From contig PMZS01000345.1 in assembly GCA_003170115.1 (NCBI GenBank), positions 1 to 12,059 on the forward strand: DNA of 12,059 nt. The letters are read 5' to 3'. The notes under the pieces were generated by a model that searched no databases, was not told the DNA's origin, and saw only the letters and a list, made by a program, of their open reading frames with translations. Positions 1 to 4,948 of the stretch are shown here, piece after piece (position 1 is the stretch's first letter; each line of letters opens with the position of its first letter). Made by a program: the position numbers and the translations under genes. The DNA comes from Spirochaetaceae bacterium (GTDB lineage Bacteria; Spirochaetota; Spirochaetia; SZUA-6; Fen-1364).

Positions 1-315
1 GGAGGAAAAACGAGCTCCGTGGCAGGGCTACAACAAACGATCTGGGTCGGGGTGGTACACTTGGACACCCCCCGAAAAGACGAGCATCGATCAGATACGC
101 TCACTTTCCCGTCCACAACAATTGACAATATCTCGACTTTCTCGGTTGAGTACCTGAATCAGAGAGCTTTCAAGGAGTATCAAAGCAAGGTAGGCTTTCA
201 GGCGAAGGCTCTTATGACTGCTGTTGATGAATACATTCTACAAGGTGGGGTAGGCACCCCCGTAGAGCAAGACGCCGCTACAGGTGATGAAAGAAGCACC
301 GTATCCAAGCAGTGA
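1..315 (+). CDS. Unknown protein, C-terminal part (5' end cut by window edge)
   Basis: The frame is open from the first base to the TGA at 313-315, so about 104 residues are visible and the true start may lie outside the window. A GTG at 19 is a possible start, with GGAGG at 1-5, but the spacing of 13 nt is long. The protein is soluble-looking and mixed in composition, with a helical stretch around the motif RAFKEYQ and then FQAKALMTAVDEYIL; the last 25 residues are hydrophilic and likely disordered. I see no signal peptide, membrane span or catalytic motif and do not recognise a family. It converges tail to tail with the minus-strand gene at 278-898 and overlaps it by 38 bp. Its base composition is nearer to the island than to the GC-rich core. 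It could be the end of a restriction or modification protein, but nothing in the sequence proves that. Confidence 0.5.
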   Translation, partial: GGKTSSVAGLQQTIWVGVVHLDTPRKDEHRSDTLTFPSTTIDNISTFSVEYLNQRAFKEYQSKVGFQAKALMTAVDEYILQGGVGTPVEQDAATGDERSTVSKQ

Positions 316-898
316 TTCCGTTTTTGTATGTCTCAAATAGCACGGTTCCTATGAAGGTAAGGACAAGGATGCCGGAAGGAATCAGGACGGAAAGTAGTAT
401 GTTGGTCTTGGTCAATTCAACCGATGCCTTGCCATATACCGCACCTTCCTTGCCATACTGAAGGCTTTGAATGGTAACTGCGATTTCTTGGATGCGTTCA
501 TTTACGGTCTGTATCAGTTTTACATCAACCGTTGTGTCATAGTCCGAAAGCCAGTGTTTCATCTCATCTTGAACTCGCTGCATGACGAGCAACGGAGACA
601 TTTCTGCTGTCCTAAACATGTCTGTTGACTCGGACATCGTTGGTTGCGTAAACCGATGCTTCCACCTGTTGTAAGCCTCGCTGTCCTTCAGTTGTCGAAT
701 CTCGAAAGCCTCTGCCTGTTCAAACCAAGAGACAAACTCTTGTGTTTGAGCGATGCCAACTCCATTCTTCATCTCGTAGCGAATGGATTCCCTTAGTAGT
801 CCGTGAATCCGCTCCTTCTCCGTTGCCATTCTGCTGACGTTTTCCAATAGGACTTGGTTGTCCTTCAACTTCTGTTGCAAGTCTTCTATGATGCCCAC
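278..898 (-). CDS. Coiled-coil protein with one C-terminal membrane span (long paralogue)
   Basis: A 206-residue protein. The start is a GTG with a purine-rich Shine-Dalgarno (GAGAGG) 10 nt upstream. Residues 1-160 are charged and helical, with heptad-like Leu/Ile spacing near both ends of that part. A hydrophobic span covers about 166-188 and is followed by a short tail with the pattern LFETYK..IT.WIR. The gene at 1553-1882 encodes a short version: both begin with [GN][IV]IEDL and both end with L[QK]YGK, a membrane span, LFE[ST][YF]K..IT.WIR. The long form has roughly 100 extra residues, mostly in the middle. I do not recognise the family. Topology suggests a cytoplasmic coiled-coil domain anchored near the C-terminus. 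It lies downstream of a strong terminator (939-969), so it is expressed by read-through or by a promoter I could not find. Role unknown. Confidence 0.75.
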   Translation of the reverse strand: MGIIEDLQQKLKDNQVLLENVSRMATEKERIHGLLRESIRYEMKNGVGIAQTQEFVSWFEQAEAFEIRQLKDSEAYNRWKHRFTQPTMSESTDMFRTAEMSPLLVMQRVQDEMKHWLSDYDTTVDVKLIQTVNERIQEIAVTIQSLQYGKEGAVYGKASVELTKTNILLSVLIPSGILVLTFIGTVLFETYKNGITAWIRCFFHHL

Positions 899-938
899 TG
901 TTGAAATTCCTCTCTGCTTGTCATGTTCAATCCGCTAC

Positions 939-969
939 AAAAGAAAAAGCTCCCCATTCTGTCGGGAGC
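939..969 (-). terminator. Intrinsic terminator of the island operon
   Basis: On the minus strand GCTCCC (969-964), a 9-nt loop and GGGAGC (954-949) form a 6-bp GC-rich stem, extendable by wobble pairs. It is followed at once by TTTTTCTTTT (948-939). This is a textbook Rho-independent terminator, placed 33 nt after the stop of the gene at 1003-1536 and ahead of the gene at 278-898. It ends the coupled operon and separates the two paralogous membrane-protein genes. Confidence 0.85.
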
Positions 970-1002
970 CCTATCGCTCATTTCGCAAGCACAACTGACC
1001 AG

Positions 1003-1536
1003 TCACTGTCGAGACCCACTAATTTTCGGAACGGAGTTCAGCAGTGCGAAGTTGGTGTTCCTGAATCTCTGTCGCGCATTACCTATGATAATGCCTTGAA
1101 TCTCAACCTCCTTTGACATCGGAAGATGGTCAAAGGCTTTGTGGCATTTGGGACACCACGTACTAGGAGGCAACTCCAAGAGTGTGCATTCACAATGTGG
1201 GCATATCCTTTGCAAGTCAGCGAGTGTTATGCGTCCTTCGGTATGGGTCTGCCAGCGCCAACGGAACATTCTCCCTTCAATCTCTTCCCTCACATATCGC
1301 AGATAAGCTGGTGGACGTTTTGCGACGACTTTTGAGACAATCAGATAAAGTATTATGAGACCAATAAGAATCCAAATCGGAACAAAAAATGTGATCACAA
1401 ACAGAAAGCCTTTGAGAAGGTCAATCTTTGCAGTCCAAGAAGCATAAAGAGACGAGACGAACAAAAGTACGATGCCAACGAGAATGCCGCTTACATGGGC
1501 GTTGGAGAAGAAATGACGAACGGTATCCTTCTTCAC
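1003..1536 (-). CDS. Two-span membrane protein with a C-terminal zinc ribbon
   Basis: A 177-residue protein starting with GTG at 1536, with a distant AGGGG as the only Shine-Dalgarno candidate. Two hydrophobic segments lie at about residues 15-34 and 43-69, joined by a short charged loop. A basic linker follows, then a four-cysteine zinc ribbon: Cys112 and Cys115 pair with Cys128 and Cys131 (CPHC, 12 residues, CPKC), with an extra Cys117. The last 40 residues are polar. The layout puts both ends in the cytoplasm with the ribbon on the inside, which suits a membrane-tethered sensor, scaffold or nucleic-acid-binding module; this is inference. It begins 16 nt after the stop of the single-span protein gene and ends at the terminator, so it is the last gene of the operon. 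No known family recognised. Confidence 0.75.
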   Translation of the reverse strand: MKKDTVRHFFSNAHVSGILVGIVLLFVSSLYASWTAKIDLLKGFLFVITFFVPIWILIGLIILYLIVSKVVAKRPPAYLRYVREEIEGRMFRWRWQTHTEGRITLADLQRICPHCECTLLELPPSTWCPKCHKAFDHLPMSKEVEIQGIIIGNARQRFRNTNFALLNSVPKISGSRQ

Positions 1537-1552
1537 AGGATTTGCGCTTCCC

Positions 1553-1882
1553 CTATCTTGGTAGGCTTGCGAGTCCTAACAGGTGCCTAATCCAATCAGT
1601 GATCTCGGGTTTGAAAGACTCAAATAGAAAGGTAACAAGCAAGGCAGTGGCTACGGCTACAACTATAGTCACCTTGCTCCATACTACACTCACCTTCCCA
1701 TACTTTAGAGTATGAACAGCAACCTCAAGATCACGGATTTCCTTGATAAGGTCTTTAGACTGTTTTTTGTGAAGATTTTGATATTGAAACTCATTTTGTG
1801 GATTTGATATCTCAGCATTTATTTGGGTCAAGTCTGTAAGTTTTTTCTTCAACTGCTTTTCCAAATCCTCTATGACGTTCAC
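1553..1882 (-). CDS. Short coiled-coil protein with one membrane span (short paralogue)
   Basis: A 109-residue protein. The start is the GTG at 1882: it overlaps the upstream gene's TGA as GTGA, has GGAG 8 nt upstream, and gives an N-terminus (NVIEDL) matching the paralogue at 278-898. An ATG frame reaching 1939 would destroy that match. Residues 1-60 are highly charged with heptad spacing and are likely a coiled coil; residues 71-87 form a membrane span; the tail LFESFKPEITDWIR matches the long paralogue. It appears to be the same fold with most of the middle domain missing. Coupled translation with the gene at 1879-2172 suggests the two are made in fixed ratio. Function unknown; two anchored coiled-coil paralogues in one locus suggest a hetero-oligomer at the inner membrane. 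Confidence 0.75.
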   Translation of the reverse strand: MNVIEDLEKQLKKKLTDLTQINAEISNPQNEFQYQNLHKKQSKDLIKEIRDLEVAVHTLKYGKVSVVWSKVTIVVAVATALLVTFLFESFKPEITDWIRHLLGLASLPR

Positions 1883-2172
1883 GGCTGATGCTCCATTTCT
1901 TCTTGCCATCCGTGATTGAGGAGATACGAGCGCACACACTCTATGTCCATCTTGTTCTGGTCTTCATTCGCACCCACAGAAATAATGATTGCAGAATCCT
2001 TTTTATACTGATCACACCAAACTTCGTAAGTGTGGCAGTGTGTTTTCGCTTCCGTTATTTCTTTCTTTATATCAACAGTGACCTCACACCAACATTTGAA
2101 CTCGTATCCGTTTGTTGTCCGCCTTGTCTCCGAGAGCATCTTTTCCATCGCTTTGCTCAGTTCTGTTTTCAT
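1879..2172 (-). CDS. Small Cys/His-rich protein, unknown
   Basis: A 97-residue protein starting at the ATG at 2172, which overlaps the upstream stop as ATGA and also has GGGGAAA about 8 nt upstream. The centre carries Cys27, Cys29, His45, Cys46, His47 and Cys53, with a further Cys79, a density that could bind a metal, although the spacing fits no zinc-finger class I know. The rest is charged, with no signal peptide or membrane span, so it is probably cytoplasmic. Its stop overlaps the GTG of the next gene as GTGA, making it the middle of a translationally coupled chain. Family unknown. Overlaps at both ends with convincing partners are the main evidence that it is a real gene. Confidence 0.7.
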   Translation of the reverse strand: MKTELSKAMEKMLSETRRTTNGYEFKCWCEVTVDIKKEITEAKTHCHTYEVWCDQYKKDSAIIISVGANEDQNKMDIECVRSYLLNHGWQEEMEHQP

Positions 2173-2414
2173 ACTTGATTTTCCCCAACGAAAAGTTGTT
2201 TGAACTTTCCTTCTCCTATGTCCTTTGCAAGCAGGGTGATAATTTGCTGAAGGATTTCATATTCGTCATCTTCAGATAGACTTTCTGACGACTCCACTTG
2301 ATTCAAAACTTCTTGCTTTTCGGCTTTCACCATTAGCCAACCATGTAGGTCCATTTGTTCCCGGTAGTAAGTCTTTGCCCACCTTGCCAACTTGCCCCTT
2401 GCCCTTTTGGTCAT
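2169..2414 (-). CDS. Small charged protein, unknown; possibly the 3' part of a frameshifted gene
   Basis: An 81-residue protein from the ATG at 2414, with AAAGGA about 6 nt upstream. The N-terminus is strongly basic (KRARGKLARWAK), followed by an acidic, helical C-terminal half. No motif or membrane span. Its TGA overlaps the next ATG as ATGA, supporting the reading frame. A second frame starting at ATG 2454 overlaps the stop of the broken gene upstream (ATGA again) and reads MTWMPEDYRQRKAYDQKGKG before leaving this frame. Removing one G from the GGGG run near 2390 would join the two into a single product of about 95 residues running smoothly through KGKGKLARWAK. So either this shorter gene is complete, or the original is one gene carrying a homopolymer indel. 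Confidence 0.6.
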   Translation of the reverse strand: MTKRARGKLARWAKTYYREQMDLHGWLMVKAEKQEVLNQVESSESLSEDDEYEILQQIITLLAKDIGEGKFKQLFVGENQV

Positions 2415-2450
2415 ATGCTTTCCTTTGCCTGTAGTCTTCAGGCATCCAAG

Positions 2451-2836
2451 TCATCGGCTTGTGCAATCCCCCTGTAGAGAGTACTCCTCAAGGGCTTCTT
2501 CAGGTATAGAAGCGATCCGCTGCAAGACGTGGGATTCCTTCTTCGTGATCTCGTAGGATTTCAAGGTTGAGCCGTTGAACCTTGATTCACTCTTCGGTCA
2601 CTGCCCTGGTCAACGTGATCCTGAAGCCACTCGCCACGCTTACGGTCTATCCGGAGCCTGTAGCCCGAGATTTGATTCTGCGTGTGAAGGCTCTGCTTGC
2701 TCTGCTTGCTCTGCTTTGACAGGTGTTGGAGCGTTTCAACCTTCAAACGGAGGGAGTTCCGGTCGGTAAGGGTTTGGGCTTGGGCGAGTGCGGAGTCAAT
2801 TTCTGACCATCTGACAACTGGGAAGGTATCGGGCAT
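2451..2836 (-). pseudogene. Phage/plasmid-associated SKQSL-YRLR-RKRGEW family gene, frameshifted
   Basis: The first frame (2836-2561, 91 residues) contains SKQSL, then QNQISGYRLRIDRKRGEWL, the hallmark of a small family I recall from phages, plasmids and islands, often near DNA methyltransferase genes. It stops early after GSTAQP. The expected continuation appears in another minus-strand frame: LKSYEITKKESHVLQRIASI and then PEEALEEY, ending at the TGA at 2453-2451. One missing base between 2561 and 2600 restores a protein of about 128 residues, still shorter than the relatives I recall. The stop of the second frame overlaps an ATG (2454), so the original gene probably headed the coupled operon. 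The molecular role of the family is not known to me. The break is real decay, a sequencing error, or less likely a programmed frameshift. Confidence 0.65.
2692..2718. repeat. Three tandem 9-bp units encoding Lys-Gln-Ser
   Basis: TCTGCTTGC occurs twice in tandem and is followed by a third copy with one change (TCTGCTTTG). On the minus strand this is the KQSKQSKQS run of the broken gene. Relatives as I recall them usually have a single KQSKQSL-type stretch, so one unit may have been added by slippage. Confidence 0.75.
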
Positions 2837-2842
2837 GGAAAA

Positions 2843-2872
2843 GTTGTATCAGTGGCAACAGCGGGGGGTCAA
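2843..2872 (-). promoter_or_regulatory. Candidate promoter of the frameshifted gene (leaderless)
   Basis: On the minus strand TTGACC (2872-2867, 5 of 6 to consensus) is followed by an 18-bp spacer and TACAAC (2848-2843, 4 of 6). Exactly 6 nt separate it from the ATG at 2836, placing the predicted +1 on the A of ATG. There is no Shine-Dalgarno before this ATG, only TTTTCC. The -35 overlaps the end of the U-tract of the adjacent terminator. Confidence 0.45.
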
Positions 2873-2910
2873 TCAAATCAAAGGCTCCCGCACGGAACCC
2901 GGCAGGAGCC
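2871..2910 (-). terminator. Hairpin terminator between two candidate promoters
   Basis: On the minus strand GGCTCC (2910-2905) pairs with GGAGCC (2888-2883). The 16-nt interior can form a small CGG/CCG inner stem. The downstream strand reads TTTGATTTGATT (2882-2871), a fair U-tract. It lies about 19 nt downstream of the predicted start from the promoter at 2936-2964, so it would make a very short RNA or act as an attenuator. Confidence 0.6.
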
Positions 2911-2935
2911 AAAGCGCCGAACACATCAAAGAACC

Positions 2936-2964
2936 TCAATAGCATACAGCCCATGTCAAGTCAA
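2936..2964 (-). promoter_or_regulatory. Candidate extended -10 promoter upstream of the island operon
   Basis: On the minus strand TTGACT (2964-2959), a 17-bp spacer and TATTGA (2941-2936), preceded by TGC, form a plausible extended -10 promoter. Transcription from about 2929 would run straight into the hairpin at 2883-2910 and, on read-through, into the island operon. The -10 itself is a weak match. Confidence 0.35.
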
Positions 2965-3129
2965 AAAGCTTCCCACCCTGTTCTGTCTCGCCCAGTGCTG
3001 TGCCTACTTTGCTGTGACTGCCCCCTGCGTGAGCCTTATCTTCATATTTACTATGTATCCGTACTTTTCGCGCTCCTGTCTACGCCAGCCAGCAGAGTAC
3101 AGTCTGAACAGAAGGATAGCCCCAAGGTA
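2965..3129. other. Stretch without a recognisable gene
   Basis: Taken with the flanking sites, 2837-3183 holds no convincing coding region. A minus-strand frame is open from 3150 to the TAG at 3006-3004 (about 48 codons, including RRQEREKYGYIVNMKIRL), but the only ATG is near its end and there is no TTG or GTG start. Its composition is mixed. It may be a remnant of an older gene or an untranslated RNA. I see no tRNA, repeat array or insertion-sequence ends here. Confidence 0.5.
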
Positions 3130-3151
3130 AAGGCTCCCGTTGGGGAGCCTT
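3130..3151 (-). terminator. Perfect 9-bp hairpin, likely terminator
   Basis: AAGGCTCCC (3130-3138) and GGGAGCCTT (3143-3151) pair perfectly around the 4-nt loop GTTG. On the minus strand the stem is followed by TACC TTGG, so only the last bases of the stem plus a few more are U-rich; on the plus strand there is no T-run. The stem matches the other two island hairpins, which favours the minus orientation. It could end read-through transcription from efp into the island. Confidence 0.5.
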
Positions 3152-3183
3152 CAGGCTTGGTGCTGTCGGTTTTCAGGTGGATT

Positions 3184-3276
3184 TCAATAACCAAGAATAC
3201 GTGAAGGCTTCAGGAAGCCCATGTAGATGTCATTAAAGAAGTGGGCGGACGAGACGAGGAAGAGAATCGGGGACAA
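3184..3276 (-). pseudogene. N-terminal stump of a major facilitator superfamily transporter gene
   Basis: From a TTG at 3276 the minus strand reads SPILFLVSSAHFFNDIYMGFL and then leaves the expected pattern (KPSRILGY, stop at 3186-3184). A hydrophobic first helix followed by AHFFND.Y.GFL is typical of the start of MFS permeases of the fosmidomycin-resistance type, where the segment continues into a proline-rich turn and helix 2. Here it is cut after about 22-24 residues. It lies just past efp on the same strand and has the GC-rich composition of the core, while the sequence beyond about 3205 is island-like. The simplest reading is that the rest of the gene was removed or displaced when the island arrived. 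The fragment is short, so the family call rests on one motif. Confidence 0.5.
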
Positions 3277-3277
3277 T

Positions 3278-3295
3278 GGACGCCTGTCGGCGTCC
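3278..3295 (-). terminator. Hairpin after efp
   Basis: GGACGCC (3278-3284) and GGCGTCC (3289-3295) form a perfect 7-bp stem with the 4-nt loop TGTC, 16 nt past the efp stop. On the minus strand it is followed by ATTGTCCCC, which is not a good U-tract. It may be a weak terminator or an mRNA-end-stabilising stem for the epmA-efp transcript; it also sits just before the transporter stump. Confidence 0.45.
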
Positions 3296-3311
3296 GCCCT
3301 GGAAACCTCCG

Positions 3312-3875
3312 TCAGGCGTTCACCCGTTCCTGGTATTCCCGCGTTTCGGTGTTGACCAGGATCCTGTCGCCCTGCTTGATGAACAACGGCACTTTCACTT
3401 TCAATCCCGTCTCGCACGTGATGACCTTTGTGGCGCCGCTCACCGTGTCCCCGCGCTCCGCTTTTTCCGCCTCGGAGACCGTGAAGACCATCTTTGTGGG
3501 AAGCTTGATGTCGATCGGCGTCTGTTCCCAGAAGACGACCTGGTAGTTGTCCCCGTCCTTGAGGAAGTCGCGTTTCTCCTCTTCACCCTCAATGGGGATG
3601 TTGAACTGGTCGTATGTCTTGGTGTCCATGAACGCATAGTTCTCACTGTCGGCGTAGAGGAACTGCACCTCTTTGTACTCGACGGAGACGTCCTCCAGGT
3701 TGTCCTGCACCTTGTTCGTCTGGCGGAGGACGGAACCGCTCTTGATGTTCTTCAGCTTCAGGCGGACAAACGCGGAACCCTTGCCGGGGTTCACGTACTC
3801 ACGCTCCGTGCAGACATGGGGCTGGTTGTTGATGAGGATGAACGTGCCTTTCGCAATGTCACTCGCCTTGATCAT
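3312..3875 (-). CDS. efp: Translation elongation factor P
   Basis: EF-P enters the ribosome beside the P-site tRNA and speeds peptide-bond formation at proline stretches. The 187-residue product has the usual length (about 185-190) and three-domain layout. The N-terminal KOW-like domain carries the loop NPGKGSA with Lys32 at the tip, equivalent to the Lys34 that is beta-lysylated in E. coli. The C-terminal OB domain has the signature TGLKVKVPLFIKQG and ends NTETREYQERVNA, close to spirochaete proteins. The ATG at 3875 is chosen because the protein then begins MIKASDIAKG as in relatives, because AAAGGG lies just upstream, and because it overlaps the epmA stop as ATGA. A longer frame reaching 4010 only adds a basic stretch that overlaps epmA. 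Co-expression with epmA implies that Lys32 is the modified residue. Confidence 0.96.
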   Translation of the reverse strand: MIKASDIAKGTFILINNQPHVCTEREYVNPGKGSAFVRLKLKNIKSGSVLRQTNKVQDNLEDVSVEYKEVQFLYADSENYAFMDTKTYDQFNIPIEGEEEKRDFLKDGDNYQVVFWEQTPIDIKLPTKMVFTVSEAEKAERGDTVSGATKVITCETGLKVKVPLFIKQGDRILVNTETREYQERVNA

Positions 3876-4891
3876 GTGATCCCTTTCACGCGTCTGCCGG
3901 ATTGTCCGCCCAGTATAGCGGAAAACGGGAACAAGATCACCCCCTCGAGCGATTTTTCTCCGGCAAACACCATCTCCAGCCTGTCGACGCCCAGGGCGGC
4001 GCCGCTGCACTCGGGAAACCCGGAGGGGAACAGGTCAGCGAAATCCGGGTCGCTTGCGTGCGCCGTGCGGCACCTTCCGCGGCGCTCCTCTTCGTGCCGG
4101 ACGAAGGAACGCAGCACGCCCGGTTCCGTCTCTTCCGTGTAGCAGTTGGCGATCTCGACCCCGTCCACGTACAGTTCCCATCTTTCCGACCACGGCGTTC
4201 CCGGCCGTCGGCGCGCCGTCGTGGGCACGAGGGCAGGGTAGTCGAACAGGACGAGCGGTTTTTGCCGCGGGAGGCGAGGCTCGACCAGCGTGAGGAACAC
4301 AATGTGAAACGCCTCTTCCCACGTCGGGGAACCCTGTATCAGGATCCCCTTCCCCTGAGCCTCCGCCTTCATGGACAGGGGATCCTGGCACCGGGCCAGA
4401 TCGATGTCCGCGTACAGATGAAACGCCTCCTCCATCGACATGCGAAGAAACGGCGGAGAGAGCTCCTCCCCGGGGCGACTCGGCGCGGTCCGGGCGAGAA
4501 GATGCGAGAACAGGTCCTCGGTCACCCCGACGGAATCGAGGTAGCCGGCTCCGACCGTGTACCATTCCAGCAACCGGAACTCGGGGTTGTGGTACGGTCC
4601 GCCGAAATCGCAATTTCGGAAGCTCTTGCTGATCTGGTAGATGTCGCCTGCTCCCTCCGCAAGGAGACGCTTCATCCACAACTCGGGTGAGGGAATGAGC
4701 CACATCGGGCGCGCGGGTCCGCGCTCGGGGAAGTACTCGGTCTGGAACACCTCGATGGCGGGCTCGGGGATGAGGTGCGGGGAGAGGGCGGGCGTGTCGA
4801 CCTCGGCGTACCCGCGACCCTGGAAAAAGGCGCGGATGGCCTCGGTAAACCGGGCATGCCGCATCAGTCGATGACGGAGAGAGGTTCCCAT
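3872..4891 (-). CDS. epmA: EF-P lysine ligase (EpmA/PoxA/GenX), class II lysyl-tRNA-synthetase-like
   Basis: EpmA attaches beta-lysine (made by the aminomutase EpmB) to the tip lysine of EF-P. At 339 residues the protein is a catalytic core without the tRNA anticodon-binding domain of LysRS, matching E. coli EpmA (325). Class II motif 2 is visible as SKSFRNCDFGGPYHNPEF and LLEWY; motif 3 is ALGVDRL near residue 299, with the alanine typical of EpmA where LysRS has glycine. Motif 2 is unusual: FRN is followed by CDFGGP, one residue longer than the E. coli FRNEEMGR and without the usual acidic residue right after FRN. The ATG at 4891 starts at the natural N-terminus of the family; upstream in-frame sequence has no similarity. 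No Shine-Dalgarno precedes it, and a TATACT box ends 8 nt before it. The stop overlaps efp as ATGA. Confidence 0.93.
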   Translation of the reverse strand: MGTSLRHRLMRHARFTEAIRAFFQGRGYAEVDTPALSPHLIPEPAIEVFQTEYFPERGPARPMWLIPSPELWMKRLLAEGAGDIYQISKSFRNCDFGGPYHNPEFRLLEWYTVGAGYLDSVGVTEDLFSHLLARTAPSRPGEELSPPFLRMSMEEAFHLYADIDLARCQDPLSMKAEAQGKGILIQGSPTWEEAFHIVFLTLVEPRLPRQKPLVLFDYPALVPTTARRRPGTPWSERWELYVDGVEIANCYTEETEPGVLRSFVRHEEERRGRCRTAHASDPDFADLFPSGFPECSGAALGVDRLEMVFAGEKSLEGVILFPFSAILGGQSGRRVKGIT

Positions 4892-4899
4892 GGCGCCGG

Positions 4900-4905
4900 A
4901 GTATA
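4900..4905 (-). promoter_or_regulatory. Candidate -10 element of epmA-efp
   Basis: TATACT on the minus strand (5 of 6 to consensus) ends 8 nt before the epmA ATG, predicting a transcript that starts 2 nt ahead of the start codon. At 17 bp upstream the hexamer is AGCTCC, not a -35 match, and it lies inside the first GGAGCTCC palindrome. So the promoter may need an activator, or the palindrome may be an operator. Confidence 0.45.
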
Positions 4906-4919
4906 TCAGAAAGGAAGTG

Positions 4920-4945
4920 CCGGGAGCTCCACGCCGGGAGCTCCA
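4920..4945. repeat. Tandem 14-bp repeat with two GGAGCTCC palindromes (possible operator)
   Basis: CCGGGAGCTCCA occurs at 4920-4931 and again at 4934-4945. Each copy contains the perfect 8-bp palindrome GGAGCTCC, with centres 14 bp apart. The pair lies in the 95-bp gap between the divergent epmA and M16 peptidase genes, one copy over the epmA -35 position and the other 4 bp upstream of the peptidase -35. That placement suits a dimeric regulator controlling both directions, but no regulator gene is in view. Confidence 0.5.
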
Positions 4946-4948
4946 TCG

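Noticed and set aside
169..182. TTCAAGGAGTATCA is shared with the M16 gene at 6505-6518, and both encode AFKEYQ
   Set aside because: In the M16 gene the segment is part of a family-conserved stretch and the flanks of the two copies do not match, so a chance match is more likely than a gene fragment.
2272..2454. Separate 60-codon gene starting at ATG 2454
   Set aside because: It overlaps the better-supported frame at 2169-2414 and its second half looks like a shadow; treated instead as the possible 5' end of that gene before an indel.
3004..3150. Minus-strand open frame of about 48 codons including RRQEREKYGYIVNMKIRL
   Set aside because: No ATG, GTG or TTG near its beginning, no Shine-Dalgarno, and it begins inside the hairpin at 3130-3151; kept only as a possible remnant.
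2953..3204. Plus-strand frame of 83 codons in the gene-poor stretch
   Set aside because: Cysteine- and leucine-rich low-information product, no ribosome site, and it runs through two hairpins and the island boundary.
3149..3214. CTTCAGG at 3149-3155 and again at 3208-3214 as a possible target-site duplication at the island edge
   Set aside because: Seven bases in hairpin-rich sequence is at chance level, and both copies lie on the same side of the island.
1..3300. tRNA attachment site, integrase, CRISPR array or insertion-sequence ends for the island
   Set aside because: I looked for tRNA-like cloverleaf ends, regularly spaced repeats, transposase or recombinase motifs and long terminal inverted repeats on both strands and saw none.
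3276..4690. Plus-strand open frames opposite efp and epmA (288 and 262 codons)
   Set aside because: Both are mirror frames of well-supported genes with no recognisable motifs and no ribosome site.
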